Assembly (NCBI GenBank): GCA_017988885.1
Contig: JAGNQV010000007.1
Location: 1 to 39,436, forward strand
Source of the DNA: Opitutaceae bacterium
GTDB taxonomy: Bacteria > Verrucomicrobiota > Verrucomicrobiia > Opitutales > Opitutaceae
Length of the DNA: 39,436 nt
Direction of reading: 5' to 3'
Part shown: piece by piece, positions 7,606 through 16,272 of the stretch
Layout: each line of letters starts with the position of its first letter
Position numbering within the stretch: position 1 is the first letter of the stretch
The notes under the pieces: generated by a model
What the model was told of the DNA's origin: nothing
Database searches by the model: none
What the model saw: the letters and a program-made list of their open reading frames with translations, nothing else
Program-made: the position numbers and the translations under genes

Positions 7606-8532
7606 GTGAACATCATCGGTGTTGATATCGGGGGAACCAAATGCGCGCTGAGCGTGCCGGCTGGCGCGGAACGCGTGCAGGAGGTCGCGCGGTTTGCCAC
7701 GACCGATGTGGCCGGCACGCGGGAACGGATTTTTGCGGAGATCGCCAAGCGCGCGCCCGCCGCCGACACGGTGTTTGGCGTTTCGTGCGGCGGGCCGCTC
7801 GATGCGAAGCGCGGGCTCATCCTATCGCCGCCGAATCTGCCGGGTTGGGATCGTATCGCGATCTGTGAAGAGCTGACGCAGCGGTTTGGCGGGCGGGCTT
7901 TTTTGATGAATGATGCCAACGCCTGCGCCTTGGCCGAGTGGCAGTTTGGCGCGGGACGCGGCTGCCAGAGCATGATTTTTCTGACCATGGGCACGGGCAT
8001 GGGGGCCGGACTGATTCTCGACGGCCGGCTGTATGAGGGCGTGACCGGCAACGCCGGCGAGGTTGGACATATGCGCCTCGCCGCCGACGGGCCGATGGGT
8101 TTCGGCAAAGCCGGATCGTTCGAGGGATTTTGCTCGGGCGGCGGCATTGCGCAGATCGCGCGACGGCGCGTGGCGGCGTTTGCCGGGCCGAGCCGCTTGA
8201 AGCAGCTCACCCTTGAAAAAATCACGGCGCGAGATCTGGGCGAGGCCGCCGGTGCGGGCGATACCCTGGCGCTGGCGATTTGGCGCGAAGTCGGGGAGCG
8301 GTTGGGCGAGGCGCTGGCCCTGTTTATCGACGTGCTGAACCCCGAGCGGATTGTCATCGGCAGCATTTATCAGCGGTGCGAGCGGTTCATGGCGCCGGCG
8401 ATGCAAGCGGTGATCGCCCGTGAAGCTTTGCCGGACAGTGTGCGGGACTGCCGGGTGGTGCCGGCGTTGCTAGGCGATGAGCTTGGCAGTTATGCCGCCG
8501 TGGCGATCGCCCGCTACCACGGCACCCGCTGA
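7606..8532 (+). CDS. ROK-family sugar kinase
   Basis: A 308-residue ROK protein. The N-terminal phosphate-binding loop is IIGVDIGGTKCALS, and the second ATP region is MGTGMGAGLILDGRLYEG. The sugar-binding block GNAGEVGHMRL is present. The zinc motif C-x-C-x-G-x-x-G-C that normally follows it is absent and replaced by GPMGFGKAGSFEGFCSGGG, seen in a subset of ROK kinases. No helix-turn-helix precedes it, so it is an enzyme (glucose, N-acetylhexosamine or related sugar kinase) and not a NagC/XylR-type repressor. The start is GTG 7606, chosen for its ribosome binding site; ATG 7585 would add seven residues. It completes the kinase-BNR-ROK run and suggests that sugars released by the BNR or heparinase-like neighbour are phosphorylated. 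The substrate cannot be assigned. Confidence 0.92.
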   Translation: MNIIGVDIGGTKCALSVPAGAERVQEVARFATTDVAGTRERIFAEIAKRAPAADTVFGVSCGGPLDAKRGLILSPPNLPGWDRIAICEELTQRFGGRAFLMNDANACALAEWQFGAGRGCQSMIFLTMGTGMGAGLILDGRLYEGVTGNAGEVGHMRLAADGPMGFGKAGSFEGFCSGGGIAQIARRRVAAFAGPSRLKQLTLEKITARDLGEAAGAGDTLALAIWREVGERLGEALALFIDVLNPERIVIGSIYQRCERFMAPAMQAVIAREALPDSVRDCRVVPALLGDELGSYAAVAIARYHGTR

Positions 8533-8613
8533 TTATTCCGACAGAATCGCGACTTTCGGCTGGTTTTGGAATGACAGCGTGAGGCGGGCGGCTAGCTTCG
8601 CGCCACCCTCCCT

Positions 8614-10596
8614 ATGAACACCTCCGCCCACCGCGGTCTTTTCTTTGACGAAGCTGATCTGCCCCGCATCCGGGCCAATACCACGGACCCGCGTTTTGCC
8701 GCATTTTGGCAGACCCAACTGCAGGCGGATATCGCAGCGGACACGAATTTTCTCTCGAACGAGCTGCGATTGACCAACCACACGGTGCACCTGCTGCGGG
8801 CGCAGCGGATTCTGGAGCGGGCGTCATTCATTTATCTGGTCAACCGCGAGCCGGGGCAGCTGGCGCTGGCGAAACTCGCGCTGCGCCGCATGCTCGATTA
8901 TCCCGAGTGGGACAGTTTCATCGAGGGCGGCCGCCAGATCATCGGGTTGCAACGCGCGACGGAGGGGACGGTCGCGCTGCTGCAGGCGTTGGAGTGCCTC
9001 GGCGACGCGGTCACTCCGGCCGAGCGCGAAGAAGTGGAGCAGGCGGTGCTCACCAAGGGCGTGCCGGCCTGTTACACGCCGGTCTATGGGATGAAATATC
9101 CCGACCGCGTGCAGGGCTGGAGCTGGAATCCGCGCAGCGAAGTGGATGAGTTCCGCCACATCGACCTGAAGCGCTGGCCGCTCATCATCAACGCGACGAA
9201 CCTCAAGATCATCCCGACAGCCTGCCTCGGCATTGCGGCGTGTTATTTCCGCGGCCGGCTGCCGCAGACCGAAGGCTGGCTCGAGCTGGCACGTTCAAGC
9301 GCGAAGGCGTTTGCCACCTTTTACGGCAGCGACGGTTGTTATGACGAGGGGGTGAGCTACTGGGGTTACACCACGCTCTACCTCGCGCTGTTTGCCGAGG
9401 TGCTGTGGCGCACGCAGGGCATCGATGACCGCAACCTCATCAACTATCCCGGCACGGTGCGTTACGCGCTGGGCAACACGATGCCGACGATCGACGACCA
9501 CCGCAAACTGAGCGACTTCCAGCACGTGAAGGGTTATATGATGCCGACGGTGAAGCCGGAATTCGACATTGTGAATCACGGTGACTCGAACGGCGCGGTG
9601 GATGTTTCCGTGGCCGCGTGGGTGGCACGCACGCATGGTGATGCGTTGGCGCAATTCGTCGCCCGGGAGATCGGCGAGGCGAAGCAGCTCTACGGTCTGA
9701 TCTGGTATGATCCGCAACGGCCGGCGGCGGCGCCGGAGTCCGCGATGCTCGACCGCCGGCAGTCGAACGACATTGTCATTTCCCGCACGGGTTGGAAGAC
9801 GATGGACAATGTGCTGGCGCTGCGCAGTGGCGGTCCGGGCAACCACGAGCACGCCGACCGCAACAGCGTCATCTTCAAGGCCTATGGTGAGCGCCTGTTG
9901 CACGATCCCTTCCGCGCCGCCTACATGGTGCAGAACCCGCGGTGGCGGCTGCGCCTCACCGAGGCACACACGGCGGTGCTCATCAACGGCCAGGGTCACC
10001 AGTATCACGACGGCAGCGAGGGCACGAACGCCTCGTGGGCCTTTGCGCGGGTGATCGATTATCGCACGGGTCCCGGCTGGATGGTCGTGACCAGCGATGC
10101 GACCGATGCCTACCAATTGGTCAACGCGCAGGTCACGCGCGTGCACCGCACGCTGGTTTACCTCAAACCCGATGTGGTCATTTTCCTGGATTGCGTGGCG
10201 CTCAAGGCAGCGGCAGCGGTGCAGGTGCGTTTCCAGATTTTCAACGAAGACGCCGCCGGGACGCTCGCCATCAACGACCGGGAATTCACCATCACGCGGC
10301 CGCATGCCTCCCTGCTCGGCCGGGTGGCACAGATCGCCGGCGTGCAATTGCAGGCGAACCGGCTGCCGCTGGAGGCGAAGGACGGCGAACAGCAATTTGC
10401 CGAGATCGTGTCCGCCGAAGCGACGGAGCATGAGATTCTCACGGTCTGCAGTGCGCGGCCAACGGGTGCGGCGCAGGGCAACTTGCAGCTCAGGCGCGAG
10501 GGAAAACACTGGCGCGTGCAAGGCGAGCATGGCGGCTTAAGGATCAACGTAACCTTGATGGCGGCAGGTGACGCCGCACCGGTCATCGCGGTGTGA
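8614..10596 (+). CDS. Heparinase II/III-like protein (cytoplasmic)
   Basis: A 660-residue protein with the fold order of heparinase II/III-type polysaccharide lyases: an N-terminal alpha/alpha toroid (about 1-370) and a C-terminal beta-sandwich. Family-typical blocks are DGCYDEGVSYWGY (240-252), NHGDSNG (321-327) and GNHEHADRNSVIFKAYGERLL beginning at 409, where the HADRNS stretch heads the sandwich domain (Heparinase II/III Pfam). There is no signal peptide; it starts MNTSAHRGLFFDEADLPRIRA. Such proteins cleave uronic-acid-containing glycans by beta-elimination, and cytoplasmic ones act on oligosaccharides. It follows the ROK kinase by 81 bp in the same direction. Substrate is unknown; it could be an oligo-alginate, glycosaminoglycan or other uronate oligomer, or a non-lyase homologue. 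Confidence 0.88.
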   Translation: MNTSAHRGLFFDEADLPRIRANTTDPRFAAFWQTQLQADIAADTNFLSNELRLTNHTVHLLRAQRILERASFIYLVNREPGQLALAKLALRRMLDYPEWDSFIEGGRQIIGLQRATEGTVALLQALECLGDAVTPAEREEVEQAVLTKGVPACYTPVYGMKYPDRVQGWSWNPRSEVDEFRHIDLKRWPLIINATNLKIIPTACLGIAACYFRGRLPQTEGWLELARSSAKAFATFYGSDGCYDEGVSYWGYTTLYLALFAEVLWRTQGIDDRNLINYPGTVRYALGNTMPTIDDHRKLSDFQHVKGYMMPTVKPEFDIVNHGDSNGAVDVSVAAWVARTHGDALAQFVAREIGEAKQLYGLIWYDPQRPAAAPESAMLDRRQSNDIVISRTGWKTMDNVLALRSGGPGNHEHADRNSVIFKAYGERLLHDPFRAAYMVQNPRWRLRLTEAHTAVLINGQGHQYHDGSEGTNASWAFARVIDYRTGPGWMVVTSDATDAYQLVNAQVTRVHRTLVYLKPDVVIFLDCVALKAAAAVQVRFQIFNEDAAGTLAINDREFTITRPHASLLGRVAQIAGVQLQANRLPLEAKDGEQQFAEIVSAEATEHEILTVCSARPTGAAQGNLQLRREGKHWRVQGEHGGLRINVTLMAAGDAAPVIAV

Positions 10597-10604
10597 ACCA
10601 AGCT

Positions 10605-10719
10605 TTAACCACGGATTTCACGGATGAACACGGATCAGACGCACCCCATGGCTGGGATGACTTGCGCTGGCTTGCACCAGTCGTGTCCGGAAGTTTGTTT
10701 TCACTGCAATCCGTGGTAA
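10605..10719. repeat. CCACGGAT-type repeat with inverted ends, copy 3
   Basis: The left part, 10605-10635, is TTAACCACGGATTTCACGGA with TGAACACGGAT after it, the clearest copy of the 31-bp unit. The right end, 10708-10719, is AATCCGTGGTAA, an inverted copy of the first half. ACCACGGATT (10608-10617) and AATCCGTGGT (10708-10717) are perfectly complementary, so the 133-bp gap between the two genes is mostly one element with inverted ends. Its right end lies 10 bp before the ATG of the next gene and supplies the purine-rich AAGG there. Confidence 0.8.
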
Positions 10720-10729
10720 GGTCACACCC

Positions 10730-11548
10730 ATGAACTCCGTGAAACTCCCCGCCCACTACTACCAGCAATTCGATGCGGATTACGCGCGCGATGTGCCGGC
10801 GGAAGGCTACGGCGGCTGGAAACACTCGGAGATCGAGCTGGCCCCGGCGCACACGGCGCTCGTGGTCATGCACGCATGGGAATGCGGGACGATGGAGCAG
10901 TGGCCGGGCTGGCGCAAATGCGTGGAATATCATCCACGTGCGCTGCAAATTCTTGCCGAGGTTTTTCCGCCGTTGCTTGGCGCGGTGCGCGCCTCACCGT
11001 TGCGGGTGTTTCATGTCGTCGGCGGGCGGGACTACTACTCGCATCTACCCGGTTACCAAAACACGCTCAAGCTGGCGGGCCCGTCGCCCCAACATGAACC
11101 GATCGTGAAGGACCCAGTTTACGAGCGGTTGGAAAAATTCCGCAATGACAACGTCTTTGTCGGCGCCGCCAACCGGCCCGATGTGGATGCGGGCTGGAAA
11201 TTTCTGGATTTCGCTCCGGAGGCCCGGCCGGTCGGGGCCGAACCGATTGCCGAGGACGGCCACCAGCTCGCCGCGCTCTGCCGGGCGCATGGGATCAACC
11301 ATCTCGTTTACATCGGGTTTGCCATCAACTGGTGCCTGCTTATGTCCCCGGGCGGCATGGTGGACCTGAGCCGCTATGGCGTCATCTGCTCGACCATCCG
11401 CGAGGCGGTGACGGCGGTGGAGAACCGCGAGACGGCGCGCAACGAACGCGAAAAGCAGCAGGCGCTCTGGCGCGTGGCGATCAACTCCGGCTTCGTTTTC
11501 GGGCAGGATGATTTCATCCGCGCGATGCAGACATTGCCGCGGTCCTGA
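10730..11548 (+). CDS. Isochorismatase-like hydrolase-fold protein with altered catalytic Asp
   Basis: A 272-residue protein of the isochorismatase/cysteine-hydrolase superfamily. The nucleophile region is VYIGFAINWCLLMSPGG, with the Cys where the family has it, followed by DLSRYGVICSTIREAVTAVEN, a usual helix. A Lys in IVKDPVYERLEKF could be the second triad residue. The first strand, ALVVMHAWECG, has His where the family has the catalytic Asp (ALLVIDMQ). It may be a diverged enzyme or a non-hydrolytic homologue. It is the last gene of the plus-strand cluster and faces the PAS gene with only 12 bp between the stops. Family members hydrolyse amides or enol ethers; substrate unknown. Confidence 0.75.
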   Translation: MNSVKLPAHYYQQFDADYARDVPAEGYGGWKHSEIELAPAHTALVVMHAWECGTMEQWPGWRKCVEYHPRALQILAEVFPPLLGAVRASPLRVFHVVGGRDYYSHLPGYQNTLKLAGPSPQHEPIVKDPVYERLEKFRNDNVFVGAANRPDVDAGWKFLDFAPEARPVGAEPIAEDGHQLAALCRAHGINHLVYIGFAINWCLLMSPGGMVDLSRYGVICSTIREAVTAVENRETARNEREKQQALWRVAINSGFVFGQDDFIRAMQTLPRS

Positions 11549-11560
11549 GGGGGTCGCCGG

Positions 11561-12109
11561 CTATAGCTTCCGTTCGCGTGCGACAAAATACAGCGGCTCG
11601 TTCGCGTCATCCAAGATGGGGGCAAGCCGGATGTCGGCGCGATAACGCGATCCGTCCTTGTGATAATTGACCAACTGTTCGTGGCAGGGCTGACGGTTGT
11701 GCAAGGCGGTGCGGATGCGCGTCACGCTCGCGGCATCGGTGTCGGGGCCTTGGAGCACCTGCCCGGGTTTGCGGCCGCGTAACTCGGCGAGCGTGTAGCC
11801 GCACATGGCGGTGAAGGCAGGGTTGAACCATTCGATATGGCCGGTGGCATCAGTGACGACCAAGGCTTCGGGCTCCAGGGCAGGCAAGGTGAGCAGCGCG
11901 TCCAGCAGGCGGGTCTTGAGGGCGGGGGAGGGCGAGGCAGCGGCGGTGTTCGCGAGCATGACCAAGGTTGCGGCGGCCTGGAGACTTTCGACCAGCTCGC
12001 GCAGTTCCGCTTGATAATGCAGCAGGACCTCAAAGCTATCGCGCTCCTCCGCGGGCATGGCGCCGGCGGCGTAGCAAGCCGCGCGTTCTTGGAAGAGGTC
12101 AGTAAGCAT
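11561..12109 (-). CDS. PAS-domain protein with anti-sigma-like N-terminus
   Basis: A 182-residue soluble protein. Residues about 1-50 (MLTDLFQERAACYAAGAM, then PAEERDSFEVLLHYQAELRELVESL) look like the helical N-terminal region of RskA-type anti-sigma factors, though the zinc H-x-x-x-C-x-x-C is absent. A linker of about 30 residues follows, then a PAS domain (about 80-178) with VVTDATGHIEWFNPAF, GYTLAELRGRKPGQVLQGPDTD and YHKDGSRYRADIRLAPI. The GRKPGQVLQGPDTD stretch resembles a LOV flavin-binding loop, but the photoactive Cys of GxNCRFLQ is replaced, so light sensing by Cys adduct is excluded. No output enzyme domain is present. It could be a sensor that binds a sigma factor or other partner. 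The PAS call is firm; the anti-sigma likeness is only a visual impression. Confidence 0.85.
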   Translation of the reverse strand: MLTDLFQERAACYAAGAMPAEERDSFEVLLHYQAELRELVESLQAAATLVMLANTAAASPSPALKTRLLDALLTLPALEPEALVVTDATGHIEWFNPAFTAMCGYTLAELRGRKPGQVLQGPDTDAASVTRIRTALHNRQPCHEQLVNYHKDGSRYRADIRLAPILDDANEPLYFVARERKL

Positions 12110-12183
12110 GGGTGCGAATCAAAGGTGGATGGTGTTACTGGTCAAATACGCGGCAGCAGGCGATTTGGACGCACGGGTGGCGA

Positions 12184-14589
12184 TCAGCGTAGGCTTACCG
12201 TCTGCCCGGGCCGGAGGCGGGTGGAGCGGCGGCCGACGGTGATGGTGGCCGGGGTGCGGCCATTATTGTGCGCGACCAAGGCGGTGGGTGAGGCGGTGAT
12301 CTCCACCTCGCCGGTGACCGCGACCTGCGCCAATACGGAACGTAACACGGCTTGGCCGGCGGGTAGTGCGAGGTGGTAGGTGATGTGCGCGTTGGTGATT
12401 CTCGCGGTGCCCTCAAACACCGGGATGCGGGTGAAGGCGTCGCGGCGGGCGCGCAGGCGGGCCATGACGGGAGTTGAACCGAAACAGGCCGCGGCGAGAT
12501 GGCCGTGGGCGATCAGGCCGACGCAGTCGGCCGGGGCGGTAAGTTCGAGCAGGGTGGCGCGGGCGGTTTGCCGGGCGGTCTGGCCGGGCAGGATGAGCGC
12601 ACTGAGGCTCGCGATGGTGGTGCCCGAGGCCAACCGGCGGGCCGCCGGTGTGCGGCTCAGCGTCAGATCATCCGCGGTGGCCCACCAAGTAGAGAAAAAG
12701 TGCCGGTTGTGGTAAACGGTCTCGCCGGTGCCGCGGAAAACGAAGCCGAGGCGATCATCCACGTTCAGCCAGCCGGGTTGGGCGTAGGTGTGAACGATGT
12801 CGCTGGCGGGGTCGGGGCTGACGAAGCCGGCGAAGCGGGTCGCGGCGCCCGGCGTGGTGACGATGCGGTAGCCGTGGCAATTGTCCGGCATCGCGCTAAA
12901 GTGCTCGTTGATGATGCGCAGAAAGCCTTGGGCGACGTCGCTCACCACCACGTTTTCCTGTGCGATCAAACGCTCGCAGGACAAGGCGGTGCCGTCGGGC
13001 AGGCCGGCGTAGAGCACTTGCTGCCGCACGGAGCCTTGGGCGCGATCCATCACCAAGGCGGCCGCGAAGCTGTGCTGCGCGGTGGCGATATGCACGGAGA
13101 CCTCCTCCTGGCTGTCCGGGCGGTCCTGCACCGTAACACGACCGAGCCAGGAATGAGAGGCGGGTGCCACGGTCTGGATGCCGTCGGTGGTGAGCGGCAG
13201 TGCCATCTGGCAGTTGCGCCACGAGAAGGAAGTCTGGCCGCGGGGATGGCGTTGAAACACGAAACCGGAATGCGGATACACTTTCACGCCGCGCAGCTTG
13301 CGTTCCAAGGTCGGGCGGGGCGTCGGGGCGGGGCCGTCGCCCTGCACCCGGTGGAGCAGATAGGTCCAGGTGGGATTGGCGATCACGCACTCGCGGATGA
13401 CCATGGGGTCCTGCACGTCGTGACAAACTGCGGCTACGGCCGGGTCAACCATGCGACCGCCGTGACTGGCCTGGCGTTCGGCGAGGGTCCGCACGGCCAT
13501 CCGCTCGAAACGTGCGGCATCGGAATCGCGCAGCATGACGGCGGCGGCGGCGTGGGTCATGGTGCCGGGGTCGGTGAAAAGGTAGGGCCAGTCCATGCCC
13601 TGCACCGGATGCAGGGACCCGGTGCGATCCGTGGTCAGTTTCAACTGCGCGTAGATTTTAGCGCGATTGAAGTAGGCTTGGGGCGGCAGTTTTTGTCCGT
13701 AGGCACCGAGGATGACGCCAAGGACTCCGGTGAAATGCACCGAGGCGCCGGTATAGTTGGGGTGCACCATGCCGTGGTTTTCCGCCATGAAATCGGGCAA
13801 AGCGGTGAAGGTCTTTCCGGTCCATTCCGCCACGGTCTGGCCGTCCGCCAACGGCTGCAGGTTCTTGGCGTCCTGCGGGGCGGCGGCGGTGGAAAACATC
13901 CAGCGGCGGGCAGCGGCCGCCCACGCCGGCGCGGTCGGTGAGTTGCCCAGCACGCAGGCCACGGAGGCGAGGCCGACGGAGGTCCAGCCATTTTCCTCCA
14001 TTTGCGTGTCCAGATAAACGCCATTTTTGGGGTCCATGGTGCCGAACCTCTCCGCATAGTCGGCATGCACCCGACCGATCATCGCCCAGGTTGCTTCATC
14101 CACGGCATCACCCAGCAACAGGGCCACGATGGCGAGTCCCGCCACGGTGGTGCCGCACTGACTTTCCGGGAAGAACCCCTTGCCCCGTTCACCCCACTTG
14201 CGTCCGAAGTTCTCGGGCCGGCCCAGGCCCTGGGCGGGGCGCACACAATCCGGCGGACCAGAGTCATGGGTGAAACAAAGGTAGCGCAACGCTTGGCGGG
14301 CGATCGTGCGCAGTTCTTGGCGGGAACAACCGCCGACCTTAGGATTGTATTCAGGTGAGCTGGCGGCCGCGGCAAAAGCAATGGCACCGGCCAGGGTCTC
14401 GATGCCATACCAATGACACCCGCCGAGAAAATGTCCGCAGTCGGGCCGGTCGGGCCACGTGGCGAACAGGCCGCGGCCAATGGGGATCCAGCGCTCGATG
14501 ATCCTGAGATATTGGCGGCTGAGAGCTGTTTCGGAGCGCAGCTTGAGGCGGCGTTGCTGGGTAAGAGCGGGGTCGGAAAGCGCGGTCAT
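12184..14589 (-). CDS. Large uncharacterised protein, probable alpha/alpha-toroid plus beta-sandwich lyase-like fold
   Basis: An 801-residue protein I cannot name. The first half is rich in helices with Trp, His and Tyr patches (CGHFLGGCHWYGIETLAGA, DTQMEENGWTSVGLASVACV, DFMAENHGMVHPNYTGASVH), spaced like an alpha/alpha toroid. The second half is strand-like (SGFVFQRHPRGQTSFSWRN, SHSWLGRVTVQDRP) and ends in small beta repeats. This layout is that of polysaccharide lyases of the heparinase, chondroitinase or alginate lyase type, and the conserved-looking ENHGMVHPNY block is a candidate active site. There is no signal peptide or membrane segment. The next gene in the same direction, the PAS protein, starts 74 bp downstream of its stop. 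Alternative: a glycosidase or a non-catalytic homologue. Confidence 0.7.
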   Translation of the reverse strand: MTALSDPALTQQRRLKLRSETALSRQYLRIIERWIPIGRGLFATWPDRPDCGHFLGGCHWYGIETLAGAIAFAAAASSPEYNPKVGGCSRQELRTIARQALRYLCFTHDSGPPDCVRPAQGLGRPENFGRKWGERGKGFFPESQCGTTVAGLAIVALLLGDAVDEATWAMIGRVHADYAERFGTMDPKNGVYLDTQMEENGWTSVGLASVACVLGNSPTAPAWAAAARRWMFSTAAAPQDAKNLQPLADGQTVAEWTGKTFTALPDFMAENHGMVHPNYTGASVHFTGVLGVILGAYGQKLPPQAYFNRAKIYAQLKLTTDRTGSLHPVQGMDWPYLFTDPGTMTHAAAAVMLRDSDAARFERMAVRTLAERQASHGGRMVDPAVAAVCHDVQDPMVIRECVIANPTWTYLLHRVQGDGPAPTPRPTLERKLRGVKVYPHSGFVFQRHPRGQTSFSWRNCQMALPLTTDGIQTVAPASHSWLGRVTVQDRPDSQEEVSVHIATAQHSFAAALVMDRAQGSVRQQVLYAGLPDGTALSCERLIAQENVVVSDVAQGFLRIINEHFSAMPDNCHGYRIVTTPGAATRFAGFVSPDPASDIVHTYAQPGWLNVDDRLGFVFRGTGETVYHNRHFFSTWWATADDLTLSRTPAARRLASGTTIASLSALILPGQTARQTARATLLELTAPADCVGLIAHGHLAAACFGSTPVMARLRARRDAFTRIPVFEGTARITNAHITYHLALPAGQAVLRSVLAQVAVTGEVEITASPTALVAHNNGRTPATITVGRRSTRLRPGQTVSLR

Positions 14590-14645
14590 GGGAGGTTATG
14601 CAGCGGGAGAAGCGGGGGGCGAAAAGCTGACGCAGCGCACGCGTT

Positions 14646-15743
14646 TCAGGTCTGGGCGGCTTCGCGCAGGAGCGTCTCGTCGGTGGCGCGCTCGCCTTCA
14701 TTCGTGGGCAGGGGCGGCACGTAACGATAGCCGGGGTCCTGGCGCTGGCGGTGCAAGATGGGCAGCAATTCCTGCCAAGTCGCCCAAAGCCCATGGGGCG
14801 TGGGCGGGAGGTCGTGTTTGATGGCTTCGTGCAAGTGCGGCAGATTGTAGAAAGGCACGGCGGGGAACATGTGATGCTCCACGTGATATTGCATGTTCCA
14901 GTAGCAGAAGGCCGGAAACCAGCCGCAGGTGTAGGTGCGGGTGTTCAGGCGAAAGTCAGGCACATCGGACGACAGGCCGACATGTTGCGCGGCCCCGCAC
15001 AAGAGGACGAACCACGAGCAATACATGCAGCCAAAATTCACGATCACGATGAGGAACCAGTGCCCGGTGACGATGAACGCGGTGGCGAGGGCAAGGTGAC
15101 CGAGCAAGACGACCCGGGCCCAACGGCGGATTTCGCGACGGCTTTTGGTGTCGGACTCAGGCACGACGCGCTGGAGCCATTGAGCCCGGAAGAAGCCGTC
15201 GTAGCGGAGATTGCCAAATGCGGCGGCGACCCAGAAGCGGAGGAGCTTGAGCAAGCCGGTGGGACTGAAGGTGAGCACGTTGAGGACGAATTTCACACCG
15301 TGCCAGTCGAGCCCGAGCGGCTGCATGATTTCGCCATCATGCTCGGTATGGACGGTGACCTGATGATGCCGGATGTGGCTCGCGCGGTAACCGGTGGGAT
15401 CAAACCAGCCGAGGAAAGAGTAGATTTTTAGAAAAAACGTATTCCAAAACTGGGTGGCGAAAGGCGTCTTGTGACAGAGCTCATGGCAGGCGATGCCGCC
15501 GAAGAAACTGCCGATGGTGCCATGCGCGAAGAGCGCGAGGAGCAGGAGCGGGAGGGCGGTCGGCCAGTTGAGTGAGTTGAGGTGGCGGAAGGCGAGGTAG
15601 GCGAGGGTGCCGGTGAGGACGAAAAGCGCGAACTGCGGGATGACCTGCAGGAAGGCGCGCGCGTCGCTCTTGCGCATGAGCTCGCTCATGAGGGCCTTGT
15701 CGACCTTGCAGCGATACCAGTTGATCTTGATGGATTCGGTCAT
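14646..15743 (-). CDS. Membrane fatty acid desaturase
   Basis: A 365-residue integral membrane desaturase. Three histidine boxes that hold the di-iron centre are visible: HELCH (87-91), HIRHH (123-127) and HVEHH (287-291). Hydrophobic segments lie at about 34-54, 61-86, 100-115, 212-232 and 230-252. The final region, YHVEHHMFPAVPFYNLPHLH, is typical of the fatty acid desaturase / sphingolipid hydroxylase-type family. It inserts a double bond (or hydroxyl) into an acyl chain using O2 and reduced ferredoxin or a similar donor. A purine-rich AGGGAG lies about 11 bp before the ATG. It is unrelated to the sugar genes in function. Confidence 0.92.
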   Translation of the reverse strand: MTESIKINWYRCKVDKALMSELMRKSDARAFLQVIPQFALFVLTGTLAYLAFRHLNSLNWPTALPLLLLALFAHGTIGSFFGGIACHELCHKTPFATQFWNTFFLKIYSFLGWFDPTGYRASHIRHHQVTVHTEHDGEIMQPLGLDWHGVKFVLNVLTFSPTGLLKLLRFWVAAAFGNLRYDGFFRAQWLQRVVPESDTKSRREIRRWARVVLLGHLALATAFIVTGHWFLIVIVNFGCMYCSWFVLLCGAAQHVGLSSDVPDFRLNTRTYTCGWFPAFCYWNMQYHVEHHMFPAVPFYNLPHLHEAIKHDLPPTPHGLWATWQELLPILHRQRQDPGYRYVPPLPTNEGERATDETLLREAAQT

Positions 15744-15842
15744 GGGGTAACGACTCCCTAGAACTTGGCGGTAGGTCCGTCAAGTGATTGGCGGTTTTAG
15801 GTGTTTTTTGCGGTGCGTCGCACGGGCCGATCTGGCCGCCAA

Positions 15843-16235
15843 TCAGTGCGGCATCTGGGTTTTCCGATCGCGGATCAAAATGGTTAATGCGCCGAAGCCG
15901 AAAAGAGCGTTAACCACCGTGTCGATGTAGTCCAGCGTGCCGGGTTCACCGAGCAGCGTCTTGATGTCCATGTAGAAACAGAGCAGCGATGATATGCTGA
16001 TAAATGCCAGCACGGCGATGCGCCCGAGCGAATTTTCGGCCTGGCGGGCTACGGCGCACATGACGCCCTCGGCGATGAACATGATGCCGAGAAATTGAAA
16101 GATAAGGTTACTCAGCTCGGTCGTGGCGGCACCAAAGCCGTAAGCATTGGCCGCGCCTTGCGGGGCGAGGAAATACCAACAGCCGTAGATCAGGTTGGCG
16201 ATCATGGCGATCGTGAGAAAGGGGCGAGTTTTCAT
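15843..16235 (-). CDS. Small four-helix membrane protein of unknown function
   Basis: A 130-residue protein with four predicted membrane helices: about 7-25 (LTIAMIANLIYGCWYFLA), 42-62, 70-90 (GRIAVLAFISISSLLCFYM) and 105-122. Short charged tails flank them, and it ends in RDRKTQMPH. No catalytic residues stand out and I do not recognise a named family. It is transcribed in the direction of the desaturase, 99 bp upstream of it, so the two may share a transcript. The start at 16235 follows a CCCCACTCCCT leader that lacks a Shine-Dalgarno site. Confidence 0.72.
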   Translation of the reverse strand: MKTRPFLTIAMIANLIYGCWYFLAPQGAANAYGFGAATTELSNLIFQFLGIMFIAEGVMCAVARQAENSLGRIAVLAFISISSLLCFYMDIKTLLGEPGTLDYIDTVVNALFGFGALTILIRDRKTQMPH

Positions 16236-16272
16236 AGGGAGTGGGGTTGGGGACGGGGTTAAAGATCCAAAT

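Noticed and set aside
11561-12109. LOV photoreceptor call for the PAS protein
   Set aside because: The GRKPGQVLQGPDTD loop lacks the photoactive Cys of LOV domains.
15744-15842. TTGACG and TAGGGA 17 bp apart as a desaturase promoter
   Set aside because: The supposed -10 box overlaps the likely ribosome binding site AGGGAG, leaving no leader.
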